Of a DNA stretch of 5,705 bases, positions 1-4,638 are shown in pieces (position 1 is the first letter of the stretch; every line of letters begins with the position of its first letter). Source of the stretch: CAVPRW01 sp046727435 [NCBI: bacterium] (GTDB lineage Bacteria; Tectomicrobia; Entotheonellia; J063); NCBI GenBank assembly GCA_046727435.1, contig JBKPCR010000547.1, positions 1-5,705 on the forward strand, given 5' to 3'. The position numbers and the translations under genes were made by a program. Under the pieces are notes generated by a model, which worked only from the letters and a program-made list of their open reading frames with translations, did no database searches and was not told where the DNA came from.

Positions 1-1
1 G

Positions 2-385
2 CACCATGAATTGAACTTGGGGCAGGCGAGGGGCCCAGATCACCCTGATGGTGCGAGGCCGAAAACCCAGGGGTTAGGGCAAATGTCCTTTATCGTGTCG
101 AACCTGGACGAACTGCGGGGCTTATATCATCGGTTCCAGGCCGAAGACACGCGGATTCTCAGGACGGTCACTCACGGCATTTCGGTAAGCATCTATTTCC
201 TTGACCCTGAGGATAATGTCGGCGAGGTCTATTACAAGACGGGATACAACGTCCGCCAAGGCTTTAGTCGGCCCATCGACCTAGAGAAGCAGTCGAACGA
301 GGAGATCCTGGCGTTTTCCCAATCTTTCGAGGCAACGATTGGCCCCTTCCAGGGTGCCAAGCTGCCAGTTGGAGCCGCCAGCTAG
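2..385 (+). CDS. VOC-superfamily protein (glyoxalase/extradiol dioxygenase fold), C-terminal part
   Basis: The reading frame is open to the left edge, so the gene starts outside the window; the TTG at 11 is only the first possible start codon here and is unlikely to be real. The first residues, HHELNL, resemble the DxEHHR-type strand that precedes the second module of extradiol-type VOC proteins. A full beta-alpha-beta-beta-beta module follows: GLGQMSFIV, the NLDELRGLY helix, VTHGISVSIYF and DPEDNVGEVYY. In this family metal ligands lie at the first strand (His or Gln), the HG motif and the Glu of the last strand. Here they would be Gln (codon 80-82), His (173-175) and Glu (224-226), a Q-H-E set rather than the usual H-H-E of ring-cleaving dioxygenases. 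The role is probably a metal-dependent dioxygenase or lyase acting on an aromatic or other small organic substrate; the exact reaction cannot be assigned. The neighbouring flavin monooxygenase supports a catabolic role. The family call is firm; the function is not. Confidence 0.8.
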   Translation, partial: HHELNLGQARGPDHPDGARPKTQGLGQMSFIVSNLDELRGLYHRFQAEDTRILRTVTHGISVSIYFLDPEDNVGEVYYKTGYNVRQGFSRPIDLEKQSNEEILAFSQSFEATIGPFQGAKLPVGAAS

Positions 386-430
386 ACCATCGATGCGGTC
401 ATCGGGTCCCGCTGTCTAGCCTTTGTGGCC

Positions 431-476
431 TCTCAAGTCACGGCCAGGTGAGGGCTATCCTGGCTATGGCTTGAGG
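431..476 (+). terminator. Strong stem-loop between the VOC and monooxygenase genes (terminator-like, no U-tract)
   Basis: Bases 431-448 pair with 459-476: 14 Watson-Crick pairs, 3 G-U pairs and a single C-A mismatch (441/466), around a 10-base loop (449-458). This is the strongest simple hairpin I found in the window. It starts 45 bases after the VOC stop codon and ends 65 bases before the monooxygenase start. No run of T follows, so it is not a textbook intrinsic terminator. It may be a Rho-assisted or bidirectional terminator, an mRNA-stabilising 3' end, or an attenuator for the downstream gene. The pairing is seen directly; the role is inferred. Confidence 0.5.
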
Positions 477-526
477 CGAAGCGCCGGATACGGGAGAACC
501 TGCTGGCATGTGCACGGCGTGATGGC

Positions 527-533
527 AGAGGAG
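527..533 (+). promoter_or_regulatory. Ribosome binding site of the monooxygenase gene
   Basis: AGAGGAG lies 8 bases before the ATG at 542, a good Shine-Dalgarno match at a good distance. It supports 542 as the start. The protein's N-terminus also begins directly at the first beta strand of the TIM barrel, as expected for the family. Confidence 0.75.
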
Positions 534-541
534 ACCCGCGC

Positions 542-1612
542 ATGTCAACGCTAGCGTTTGGAATCTGGGATGCTTTCGGTGCATACGAAGTGGCGAGCTT
601 TCCTGTGCAGGCTGACATCTATGAGCAGCACATCCGTGAGGTCCAACTGGCCGAGGAATTGGGCTACCGCTACTATTTCATCATCGAGCACCAGAATTCC
701 CCGGTGGGGCAGATCACCGCCCCCAGTGTATACCTGACCGCGGTGGCCAGAGAGACGAGCCGCATCCGCATGGGGGTGATGATCTATCAGTTGCCCTTTC
801 ATAATCCGATGCGCCTGGCGCAGGAGGCGGCTATGCTTGACCATCTGTCCCATGGCCGACTGGAGTTTGGGGCCGGCCTCGGGACACTCGAGCACGAGTT
901 CATGCGCTGGACCATCCCATACGATGAGCGCCGGGAGATGTCCACCGAGGCGTTAGAGATCATCCTCAAGGCGTGGACGGAGGAGAGTGTCACCTATGCG
1001 GGTAAGTACTGGCAGTTCGATGAGGCTTTGCCCGTGCCGAAACCCTATCAAAAGCCCCATCCTCCCGTCTGGTTCGCCGCGCATAGTCCCACGTCGCTGG
1101 AATACGCCGCACGCCATAACTTCCATGTGTCGCAGAACCTGGATGTCGACGAGGTAATCGCCGAAAAGTTTGAGCTGTACCGGAGTATCTGGCACCAGTG
1201 CGGCCATACAGGGTCGATGCCCCATACCTTCCTGATGCGCGCAGTGCACGTGGCGGAGACGGACGAGATCGCCAGATCTGAAGCGGAGCCCCCAATCCTA
1301 AGGGCGGACCGATTGGGTATCGAACCAGTCACCAGGACACGCATCGGTTTCAAAGGCAATCCCGATACTGTCGTCCGCAGCGCACGCGCCCGCGGCACAC
1401 GGGAGCAAAGGGCCTCATACGACTGGTGGATCGACAGCGGCGTGGCTGTGATCGGAAGCCCGGAGACGGTCCGCCGCAAGCTGGTCGAACAACAAGCACG
1501 TTGCGGATACGACGTATTTTGTGCCAACCATCGGTTTGGGGGGATGCCCCTGGAGCAGTCGTTGAAGTCTCTAAAGCTCTTCGGAGAAGAGGTGATTCCA
1601 GCGTTTGCCTAA
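542..1612 (+). CDS. Luciferase-like (LLM class) flavin/F420-dependent monooxygenase
   Basis: This 356-residue protein matches the usual length (about 340-370) of bacterial luciferase-like TIM-barrel oxidoreductases (Pfam PF00296 family). Visible family features are the N-terminal strand (residues 4-10), AEELGYRYYFIIEHQ (37-51) with the conserved EH pair at 49-50, RIRMGVMIYQLPFHNPMRLA (74-93), and EAAMLDHLSHGRLEFGAGLG (95-114). PKPYQKPHPPVWFAA (166-180) precedes the variable region. Near the C-terminus come the GSPETVRRKL helix and a final LKLFGEEVIPAF segment, both typical. Such enzymes are cytoplasmic and use reduced FMN (or F420) from a separate reductase, with O2, for oxygenation or desulfonation of small organic molecules. 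The substrate cannot be read from sequence. No flavin reductase is in the window. The flanking VOC protein, NMT1-like protein and HAAT transporter suggest breakdown of an imported compound. No truncation or frameshift is visible. Cofactor choice (FMN or F420) is undecided. Confidence 0.93.
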   Translation: MSTLAFGIWDAFGAYEVASFPVQADIYEQHIREVQLAEELGYRYYFIIEHQNSPVGQITAPSVYLTAVARETSRIRMGVMIYQLPFHNPMRLAQEAAMLDHLSHGRLEFGAGLGTLEHEFMRWTIPYDERREMSTEALEIILKAWTEESVTYAGKYWQFDEALPVPKPYQKPHPPVWFAAHSPTSLEYAARHNFHVSQNLDVDEVIAEKFELYRSIWHQCGHTGSMPHTFLMRAVHVAETDEIARSEAEPPILRADRLGIEPVTRTRIGFKGNPDTVVRSARARGTREQRASYDWWIDSGVAVIGSPETVRRKLVEQQARCGYDVFCANHRFGGMPLEQSLKSLKLFGEEVIPAFA

Positions 1613-1648
1613 GGTAGGTGCCGGCGCTTCCGCGCGCTCTGGAGCGGT

Positions 1649-1688
1649 GATACAGCATCCAAATAATGTATCCCTGGTGACCATTTGG
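1649..1688 (+). promoter_or_regulatory. Interleaved inverted repeats in the gap before the NMT1-like gene
   Basis: Two perfect 6-base inverted repeats interleave: GATACA (1649-1654) with TGTATC (1667-1672), and CCAAAT (1659-1664) with ATTTGG (1683-1688). An odd palindrome, TGGTGACCA, sits at 1675-1683. The centre is AT-rich (AAATAAT) in GC-rich surroundings, so the site could be an operator overlapping a promoter, or RNA with alternative or pseudoknot-like pairings. Six-base arms can arise by chance, so this is only a candidate. No convincing -35/-10 pair was found. Confidence 0.3.
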
Positions 1689-1704
1689 CGTGGTTTCGCG
1701 GCGC

Positions 1705-1732
1705 GACATGCGAGGCGACTTCTCGCCATGTT
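1705..1732 (+). terminator. Stem-loop downstream of the monooxygenase gene (terminator-like)
   Basis: ACATGCGAG (1706-1714) pairs with CTCGC-C-ATGT (1722-1731), leaving one bulged C at 1727 and a 7-base loop (1715-1721); a flanking G-U pair (1705/1732) can extend it. It lies about 93 bases after the monooxygenase stop and 50 bases before the next start. The sequence after it (TAGAGTCCTCGG) has no long U-tract, so termination would be weak or factor-dependent. It may instead be part of a structured leader for the NMT1-like gene. Confidence 0.35.
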
Positions 1733-1741
1733 AGAGTCCTC

Positions 1742-1766
1742 GGTTTCCGCTATCGTACCGGAAATT
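1742..1766 (+). promoter_or_regulatory. Hairpin just upstream of the NMT1-like gene's ribosome site
   Basis: TTTCCG (1744-1749) pairs with CGGAAA (1759-1764), extended by two G-U pairs (1742-1743 with 1765-1766), around a 9-base loop. It ends 3 bases before the AAGGAGG ribosome site, close enough to affect translation start or mRNA stability. Pairing is seen; any regulatory role is inference. Confidence 0.3.
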
Positions 1767-1769
1767 GAC

Positions 1770-1776
1770 AAGGAGG
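1770..1776 (+). promoter_or_regulatory. Ribosome binding site AAGGAGG of the NMT1-like gene
   Basis: This perfect Shine-Dalgarno sequence lies 5 bases before the ATG at 1782 and 8 before the ATG at 1785. It decides the start against the longer open frame reaching back to 1605, whose extra residues resemble no domain. An intact, strong site argues that the gene was recently, or still is, expressed. Confidence 0.85.
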
Positions 1777-1781
1777 GAGAA

Positions 1782-2003
1782 ATGATGAAAAAAGTCGTGA
1801 GTGAAATCAGTGGCACCGTGTTCAGCCTGCCCTGGCTGATCGCCAAGGACCATGGGCTCTTTGAGGCTGAAGGTATTGATATGGAGTTCGTCCGGGCTCG
1901 CCCCAGTGGTGTGGTGACGCATACGGAAGACCCCTCAGAGGTCAACCCTATCCTCGGCCATGTGGCCTTTGAGGAAGCACGAGTGTCCATTTATCGGGCC
2001 TGA
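1782..2003 (+). CDS. N-terminal piece of the NMT1-like protein as conventionally translated (73 aa)
   Basis: If TGA acts as a stop, ribosomes starting at the strong AAGGAGG site would make only this 73-residue fragment, ending SIYRA. It contains the first beta-alpha unit of lobe I (residues 11-37) and a basic/acidic stretch, but not enough to form a binding lobe, so it is unlikely to function alone. The ATG at 1785 is an equally plausible start. Listed so the physical reading frame is recorded; the preferred reading is the full interrupted gene. Confidence 0.4.
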   Translation: MMKKVVSEISGTVFSLPWLIAKDHGLFEAEGIDMEFVRARPSGVVTHTEDPSEVNPILGHVAFEEARVSIYRA

Positions 2004-2028
2004 GAAGAAGGACAGGTCCGGCGGGCCT
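2001..2028 (+). other. In-frame TGA followed by a short SECIS-like hairpin
   Basis: TGA at 2001-2003 sits between YRA and EEGQ codons. AGGTCC (2014-2019) pairs with GGGCCT (2023-2028): six pairs including one U-G, with loop GGC. The apical loop starts 16 bases after the TGA and begins with G. As I recall it, the permissive bacterial SECIS pattern asks for a short upper stem, a G among the first two loop bases, and a loop 16-37 bases from the UGA, so this fits at the lower limit. Hairpins this small are common by chance in GC-rich coding DNA, and the GGU often seen in SECIS loops lies in the stem here. Selenocysteine decoding is a hypothesis only. Confidence 0.3.
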
Positions 2029-2072
2029 TTGAGAGCAAGCAGGGAGCGAAGATCATTGCCCTCCGTTCTGCG

Positions 2073-2711
2073 GTGGTGAGCCAGGCGATCATGGTGCGTC
2101 CAGACTCGCCGCACAACTATCCCGGGACGCTGGGGCATCGACCGATCGCCGTACAGTTTCATGCCGGTTCGCATTACGTGGCCCTCCGGTTGCTCGAGGG
2201 TTACCTCCCCAACGAGAAGATTAAATTGGTCCACTACGGCTCACCGCAACAGCGCTTCGAGGCGATGTGGAACGGTGAGGTCGACGCCTGTGTGGTGATG
2301 GAACCCTGGATTGCCCTGGGAGAAAAGCTGGGTTGCAAGGCCGTCTGTGAGGGGCACTACCTGGGCGCCGAAAACGCCAGCGACGACATGGACGAGGCAA
2401 CCTTCGTCGCCATTAACCGGGCCGTCGCCAAAGCCGTGGACATGTTGAACGCCGACAAGCGGCAGTATCTGCACTATCTCATCGATGATCCACGCCATGC
2501 CGCAGCCCTTGCCCAGTATGGCGGTCTCACTCCAGAAGATTTTCACCTCCCCCGCCTGCGATACTCGTACACCACGCCGTACACCGACGAGATCGTGGAG
2601 GACACCTACCACTGGATGGTACGCTGGGGTTTGCTCAACGGCGCTGCCTGTTCCGCCGACTTGGTGGACAACCGTCTTCCCGAGGCCGCGGCCACGTCAG
2701 CTGATGATTAG
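2073..2711 (+). CDS. C-terminal piece of the NMT1-like protein, possible restart ORF (212 aa)
   Basis: GTG at 2073 is the first usual start codon after the TGA in this frame, giving 212 residues that hold most of the fold: MVRPDSP, the FHAGSHYVALRLLEGYL segment, DACVVMEPWIALGEKLG, and the C-terminal helices with HYLIDDPRHAAALAQYG and HLPRLRYSYTTPYTDEIVEDTYHWMVRWGL. No convincing ribosome site precedes the GTG (AGGGAG at 2041-2046 is too distant), so an independent gene starting here is doubtful. The piece lacks the first lobe's leading unit, and its continuity with the upstream frame argues that both belong to one original gene. Confidence 0.45.
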   Translation: MVSQAIMVRPDSPHNYPGTLGHRPIAVQFHAGSHYVALRLLEGYLPNEKIKLVHYGSPQQRFEAMWNGEVDACVVMEPWIALGEKLGCKAVCEGHYLGAENASDDMDEATFVAINRAVAKAVDMLNADKRQYLHYLIDDPRHAAALAQYGGLTPEDFHLPRLRYSYTTPYTDEIVEDTYHWMVRWGLLNGAACSADLVDNRLPEAAATSADD

Positions 2712-2743
2712 CCCGAGTCGCCGCCGGCACGAGCAGGCTGTCA

Positions 2744-2762
2744 ACCGGCATTGAGCGCCGGT
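2744..2762 (+). promoter_or_regulatory. GC-rich hairpin between the NMT1-like gene and livH
   Basis: ACCGGC (2744-2749) pairs perfectly with GCCGGT (2757-2762) around a 7-base loop, inside the 73-base gap before livH. No T-run follows, so it is at most a partial terminator or an RNA processing/stability element separating the first gene from the liv transporter genes. The remaining gap has no clear promoter. Confidence 0.3.
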
Positions 2763-2784
2763 GCAGTGGTACGATTAGAGAACA

Positions 2785-3696
2785 ATGTTGACTGCTCAGA
2801 TAGCCTCGAAGCGGAGGATGCAGGTGTTCTCCTTCGACCTGCTCGTCAACGCGGTCGTCGCCGGAATCCTCCTGGGAGGTTTCTATGCCGCCGTCAGCCT
2901 GGGGATCTCTATGAGCTTCGGCTTGCTGGAGGTGGCGAATATTGCCCATCCCGTCTTCGTCATCGCCGGCGCCTATGCGGCCTACATGATGAATACCGCT
3001 GCTGGTCTTGACCCTGTCCTTACGGGCTTGCTCTTCACGCCTGTCTTCTATGTCCTAGGGGTAGTCGTCTACCGCATTTACTATGCCAGCTTCGAGAGGA
3101 AAGGAGAGCAGTCCCTACGCGGATTGGTGTTTTTTTTTGGCATCCTCTTCATTATCGAGGTGTCACTGGTCCTGACCTACGGCGTCGATTACCGCCTGGT
3201 TGAGGCTCCCTACATCGGGCGTTCTGTGCTCCTCGGTCCTGTCGGCATCGCGTTGCGCCTCCTGGTGCCGTTCATGGTGGGGTCGGTGTTGACGCTGGCG
3301 CTCCACCTGTTTCTCGGCAAAACGTTCTATGGCAGGGCCATCATGGGGGTTTCGCAAGACGCCCTGGCACTTCGACTCATGGGCGCAGACCCTGTTAGGA
3401 TTAAGACCATTGCCTTCGGCCTCGGCATCGCGACAGCCAGCCTCGCGGGCGCCCTGCTGATCATTATTGCACCCGTTGAGCCCTCGATGGGACGCGAATA
3501 TATCGGCCGGGTCTTCGCCATCACGGTCTTGGGAGGTATGGGGAGCATCGGCGGCACCTTCGTCGCCGCGCTCATCCTCGGGGTGGCAGAAAGCTTAACC
3601 TCTACCTTTTCTGGCCCTTCGTGGGCGTTGGCCGTCTCATTCGGCATCCTGTTGCTTGCCCTGGCCGTCCGCCCCTCAGGCCTCTTCGGGAGATAA
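2785..3696 (+). CDS. livH: Branched-chain amino acid-type ABC transporter permease LivH
   Basis: A 303-residue, strongly hydrophobic inner-membrane protein of the BPD_transp_2 (LivH) family, near the usual 290-310 length. It has the N-terminal LVNAVVAGILLGGFYAAVSLG helix (20-40), SFGLLEVANIAHPVFVIAGAY (44-64; corresponding to the family's N-x-AHG motif, with Pro after His55), and several further membrane segments. The cytoplasmic coupling region GVSQDALALRLMGADPVRIKTIAFGLG (188-214) should contact the ATPases. ITVLGGMGSIGGTF (246-259) and the C-terminal RPSGLFGR are typical. It would pair with LivM to form the channel. The ATG at 2785 has only a weak ribosome site; ATG at 2818 has GGAGG immediately before it, too close to be ideal, but would start nearer the first membrane helix. 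LivM follows after 3 bases. HAAT transporters carry branched-chain amino acids, urea, amides or aromatic acids, so the substrate is not fixed by the family. Confidence 0.93.
   Translation: MLTAQIASKRRMQVFSFDLLVNAVVAGILLGGFYAAVSLGISMSFGLLEVANIAHPVFVIAGAYAAYMMNTAAGLDPVLTGLLFTPVFYVLGVVVYRIYYASFERKGEQSLRGLVFFFGILFIIEVSLVLTYGVDYRLVEAPYIGRSVLLGPVGIALRLLVPFMVGSVLTLALHLFLGKTFYGRAIMGVSQDALALRLMGADPVRIKTIAFGLGIATASLAGALLIIIAPVEPSMGREYIGRVFAITVLGGMGSIGGTFVAALILGVAESLTSTFSGPSWALAVSFGILLLALAVRPSGLFGR
3130..3138 (+). repeat. Nine-T homopolymer run inside livH
   Basis: Nine consecutive T bases encode the Phe run at residues 116-118 in otherwise GC-rich coding sequence. The frame is intact as given. Such a run is a hotspot for polymerase slippage and for sequencing length errors; a change of one base would truncate LivH. 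Confidence 0.6.
3688..3692 (+). promoter_or_regulatory. Ribosome binding site of livM
   Basis: GGGAG, lying in the last codons of livH, is 7 bases before the TTG at 3700. It supports that rare start codon and implies translational coupling between the two permease genes. Confidence 0.6.
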
Positions 3697-3699
3697 TCT

Positions 3700-4638
3700 T
3701 TGCGGTGGACATTGCCTGTGGTGGTCGCCCTCAGCATCGTTGGCGGGGGCATGCTGCTCACAGGCGTGGTGGAGAACCGGTATTTCTATTTCGCCACCTA
3801 TGTGATCCTGCAGTACATTGTGTTGTCCACCGCCTGGAACATCTTGGGAGGCTATACGGGCTATGTGAATTTCGGCACGCCAGCGTTCTTTGCCCTGGGC
3901 GCCTATACCGCTACGTTTCTCATGCTCCTCTGCCAGGCCCCCCTCCTGGTGTCGATACCGACCGGCGGTCTGATCTCTGGCCTGTTGGGTTTGGGGATTG
4001 GCTATCTCACCCTGCGGTTGAAGGGGGTGTTTTTCTCTATCGCTACCCTGGCGTTGACGGTGGTCTTGCAAACCCTGATCATCAACTGGGAGTTCGTCGG
4101 CGGCGCCAAAGGCATCAGCATCATCCGACCGGCGGCTATCCCTTTCTTCAGGAACTATGTGCAATTCCTCTTCGTCGTCATGCTCGGCCTAGCGGTGGGT
4201 TCCCTGGCCATTGCCCGCTGGATTGAGCGCTCCTGGATCGGCCTGGGCCTGGCTGCGATTCGCGACAACGAGGAGGCGGCGGAGTGCATGGGTGTTCCCA
4301 CCCTGAGGCTGAAGCTCTTCGCTGCCGTGGTGAGTGGAGGCTTGATGGGGATGGCTGGGGCGCCGTTTCCCTACCATATCAGCCTCATCGAGCCTCTCTC
4401 CGCCTTCAACCTGGATTATGCCGTGAATAGCCTGGCCATGCCGATGATCGGCGGCACGACCACCTGGGTGGGACCTCTGGTGGGGGCCGTCTTGCTAGGG
4501 ACGGCGCAGCAGGTGGCGACGGTAACCATCTCCTCCGAATTGAACCTGCTGATCGTGGGTGTCGTGCTGGTCGGCTTTGTCATCCTTGCGCCCGACGGCA
4601 TTGTCGGGCTTCTCCAACGGGTGTTGAAGCGGAAGTGA
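3700..4638 (+). CDS. livM: Branched-chain amino acid-type ABC transporter permease LivM
   Basis: A 312-residue inner-membrane protein of the BPD_transp_2 (LivM) family. Diagnostic stretches are LSTAWNILGGYTGYVNFG (42-59) with PAFFALGAYTA (61-71), the loop-helix LRLKGVFFSIATLAL (105-119), and the cytoplasmic coupling segment GLGLAAIRDNEEAAECMGV (181-199), which is the classic LivM region contacting the ATPase. GGTTTWVGPLVGA (251-263) and the final VILAPDGIVGLL complete the family pattern. About eight to ten membrane helices are expected. The start is TTG, chosen because the hydrophobic N-terminal helix begins at once, GGGAG is well placed, and only 3 bases separate it from livH. The end overlaps livG by 4 bases (GTGA), a standard coupling arrangement. 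Function: second half of the transport channel with LivH. Confidence 0.94.
   Translation: MRWTLPVVVALSIVGGGMLLTGVVENRYFYFATYVILQYIVLSTAWNILGGYTGYVNFGTPAFFALGAYTATFLMLLCQAPLLVSIPTGGLISGLLGLGIGYLTLRLKGVFFSIATLALTVVLQTLIINWEFVGGAKGISIIRPAAIPFFRNYVQFLFVVMLGLAVGSLAIARWIERSWIGLGLAAIRDNEEAAECMGVPTLRLKLFAAVVSGGLMGMAGAPFPYHISLIEPLSAFNLDYAVNSLAMPMIGGTTTWVGPLVGAVLLGTAQQVATVTISSELNLLIVGVVLVGFVILAPDGIVGLLQRVLKRK

Larger units (their letters stand above)
1782..2711 (+). pseudogene. NMT1/THI5-like (SsuA/NrtA-type) binding-protein-fold gene interrupted by in-frame TGA
   Basis: Seventy-three codons, then TGA (2001-2003), then 235 codons in the same frame to TAG at 2709-2711. Together they make about 309 residues, the normal size of NMT1/THI5-like periplasmic-binding-protein-fold proteins. 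The first segment carries the lobe I start, GTVFSLPWLIAKDHGLFEAEG (residues 11-31). After the stop the fold resumes at once with EEGQVRRAFESKQGAKII, then VVSQAIMVRPDSP, the VQFHAGSHYVALRLLEG substrate-site region, the family motif GEVDACVVMEPWIALGEKLG, and C-terminal helices. No signal peptide, lipobox or membrane segment is visible at either ATG, so the product may be cytoplasmic, as for SBP-fold enzymes such as THI5 or dihydroxyphthalate decarboxylase, rather than a transport receptor. The TGA could be a fresh nonsense mutation, a sequence error or a recoded codon (selenocysteine). No frameshift or second stop is present, which means any decay is very recent. The choice between pseudogene and recoding is open. 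Confidence 0.7.

Noticed and set aside
1048-1527. 159-residue minus-strand open frame
   Set aside because: It lies wholly opposite the monooxygenase gene and shows no recognisable domain.
1765-1770. TTGACA as a -35 promoter element
   Set aside because: A matching -10 would fall inside the coding region after ATG 1782, where none is seen; the match overlaps the hairpin and ribosome site and is probably chance.
1605-1781. Upstream extension of the NMT1-like gene from a TTG at 1605
   Set aside because: It would overlap the monooxygenase stop, adds 59 residues with no signal peptide or domain character, and the perfect AAGGAGG site points to ATG 1782 or 1785.
2010-2030. Clear-cut SECIS element
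   Set aside because: The hairpin meets only a permissive pattern, the stem is six pairs including a U-G, and the GGU is paired. Kept as a hypothesis, not called as an element.
2001-2072. TGA as a true boundary between two separate genes
   Set aside because: The frame is identical on both sides, the residues between the TGA and the GTG at 2073 continue the expected fold, and no ribosome site serves the second piece.
3621-4226. 201-residue plus-strand open frame
   Set aside because: It overlaps the livH end and livM in another frame, with low-complexity Arg/Pro/Gly composition and no ribosome site; livH and livM are clear.
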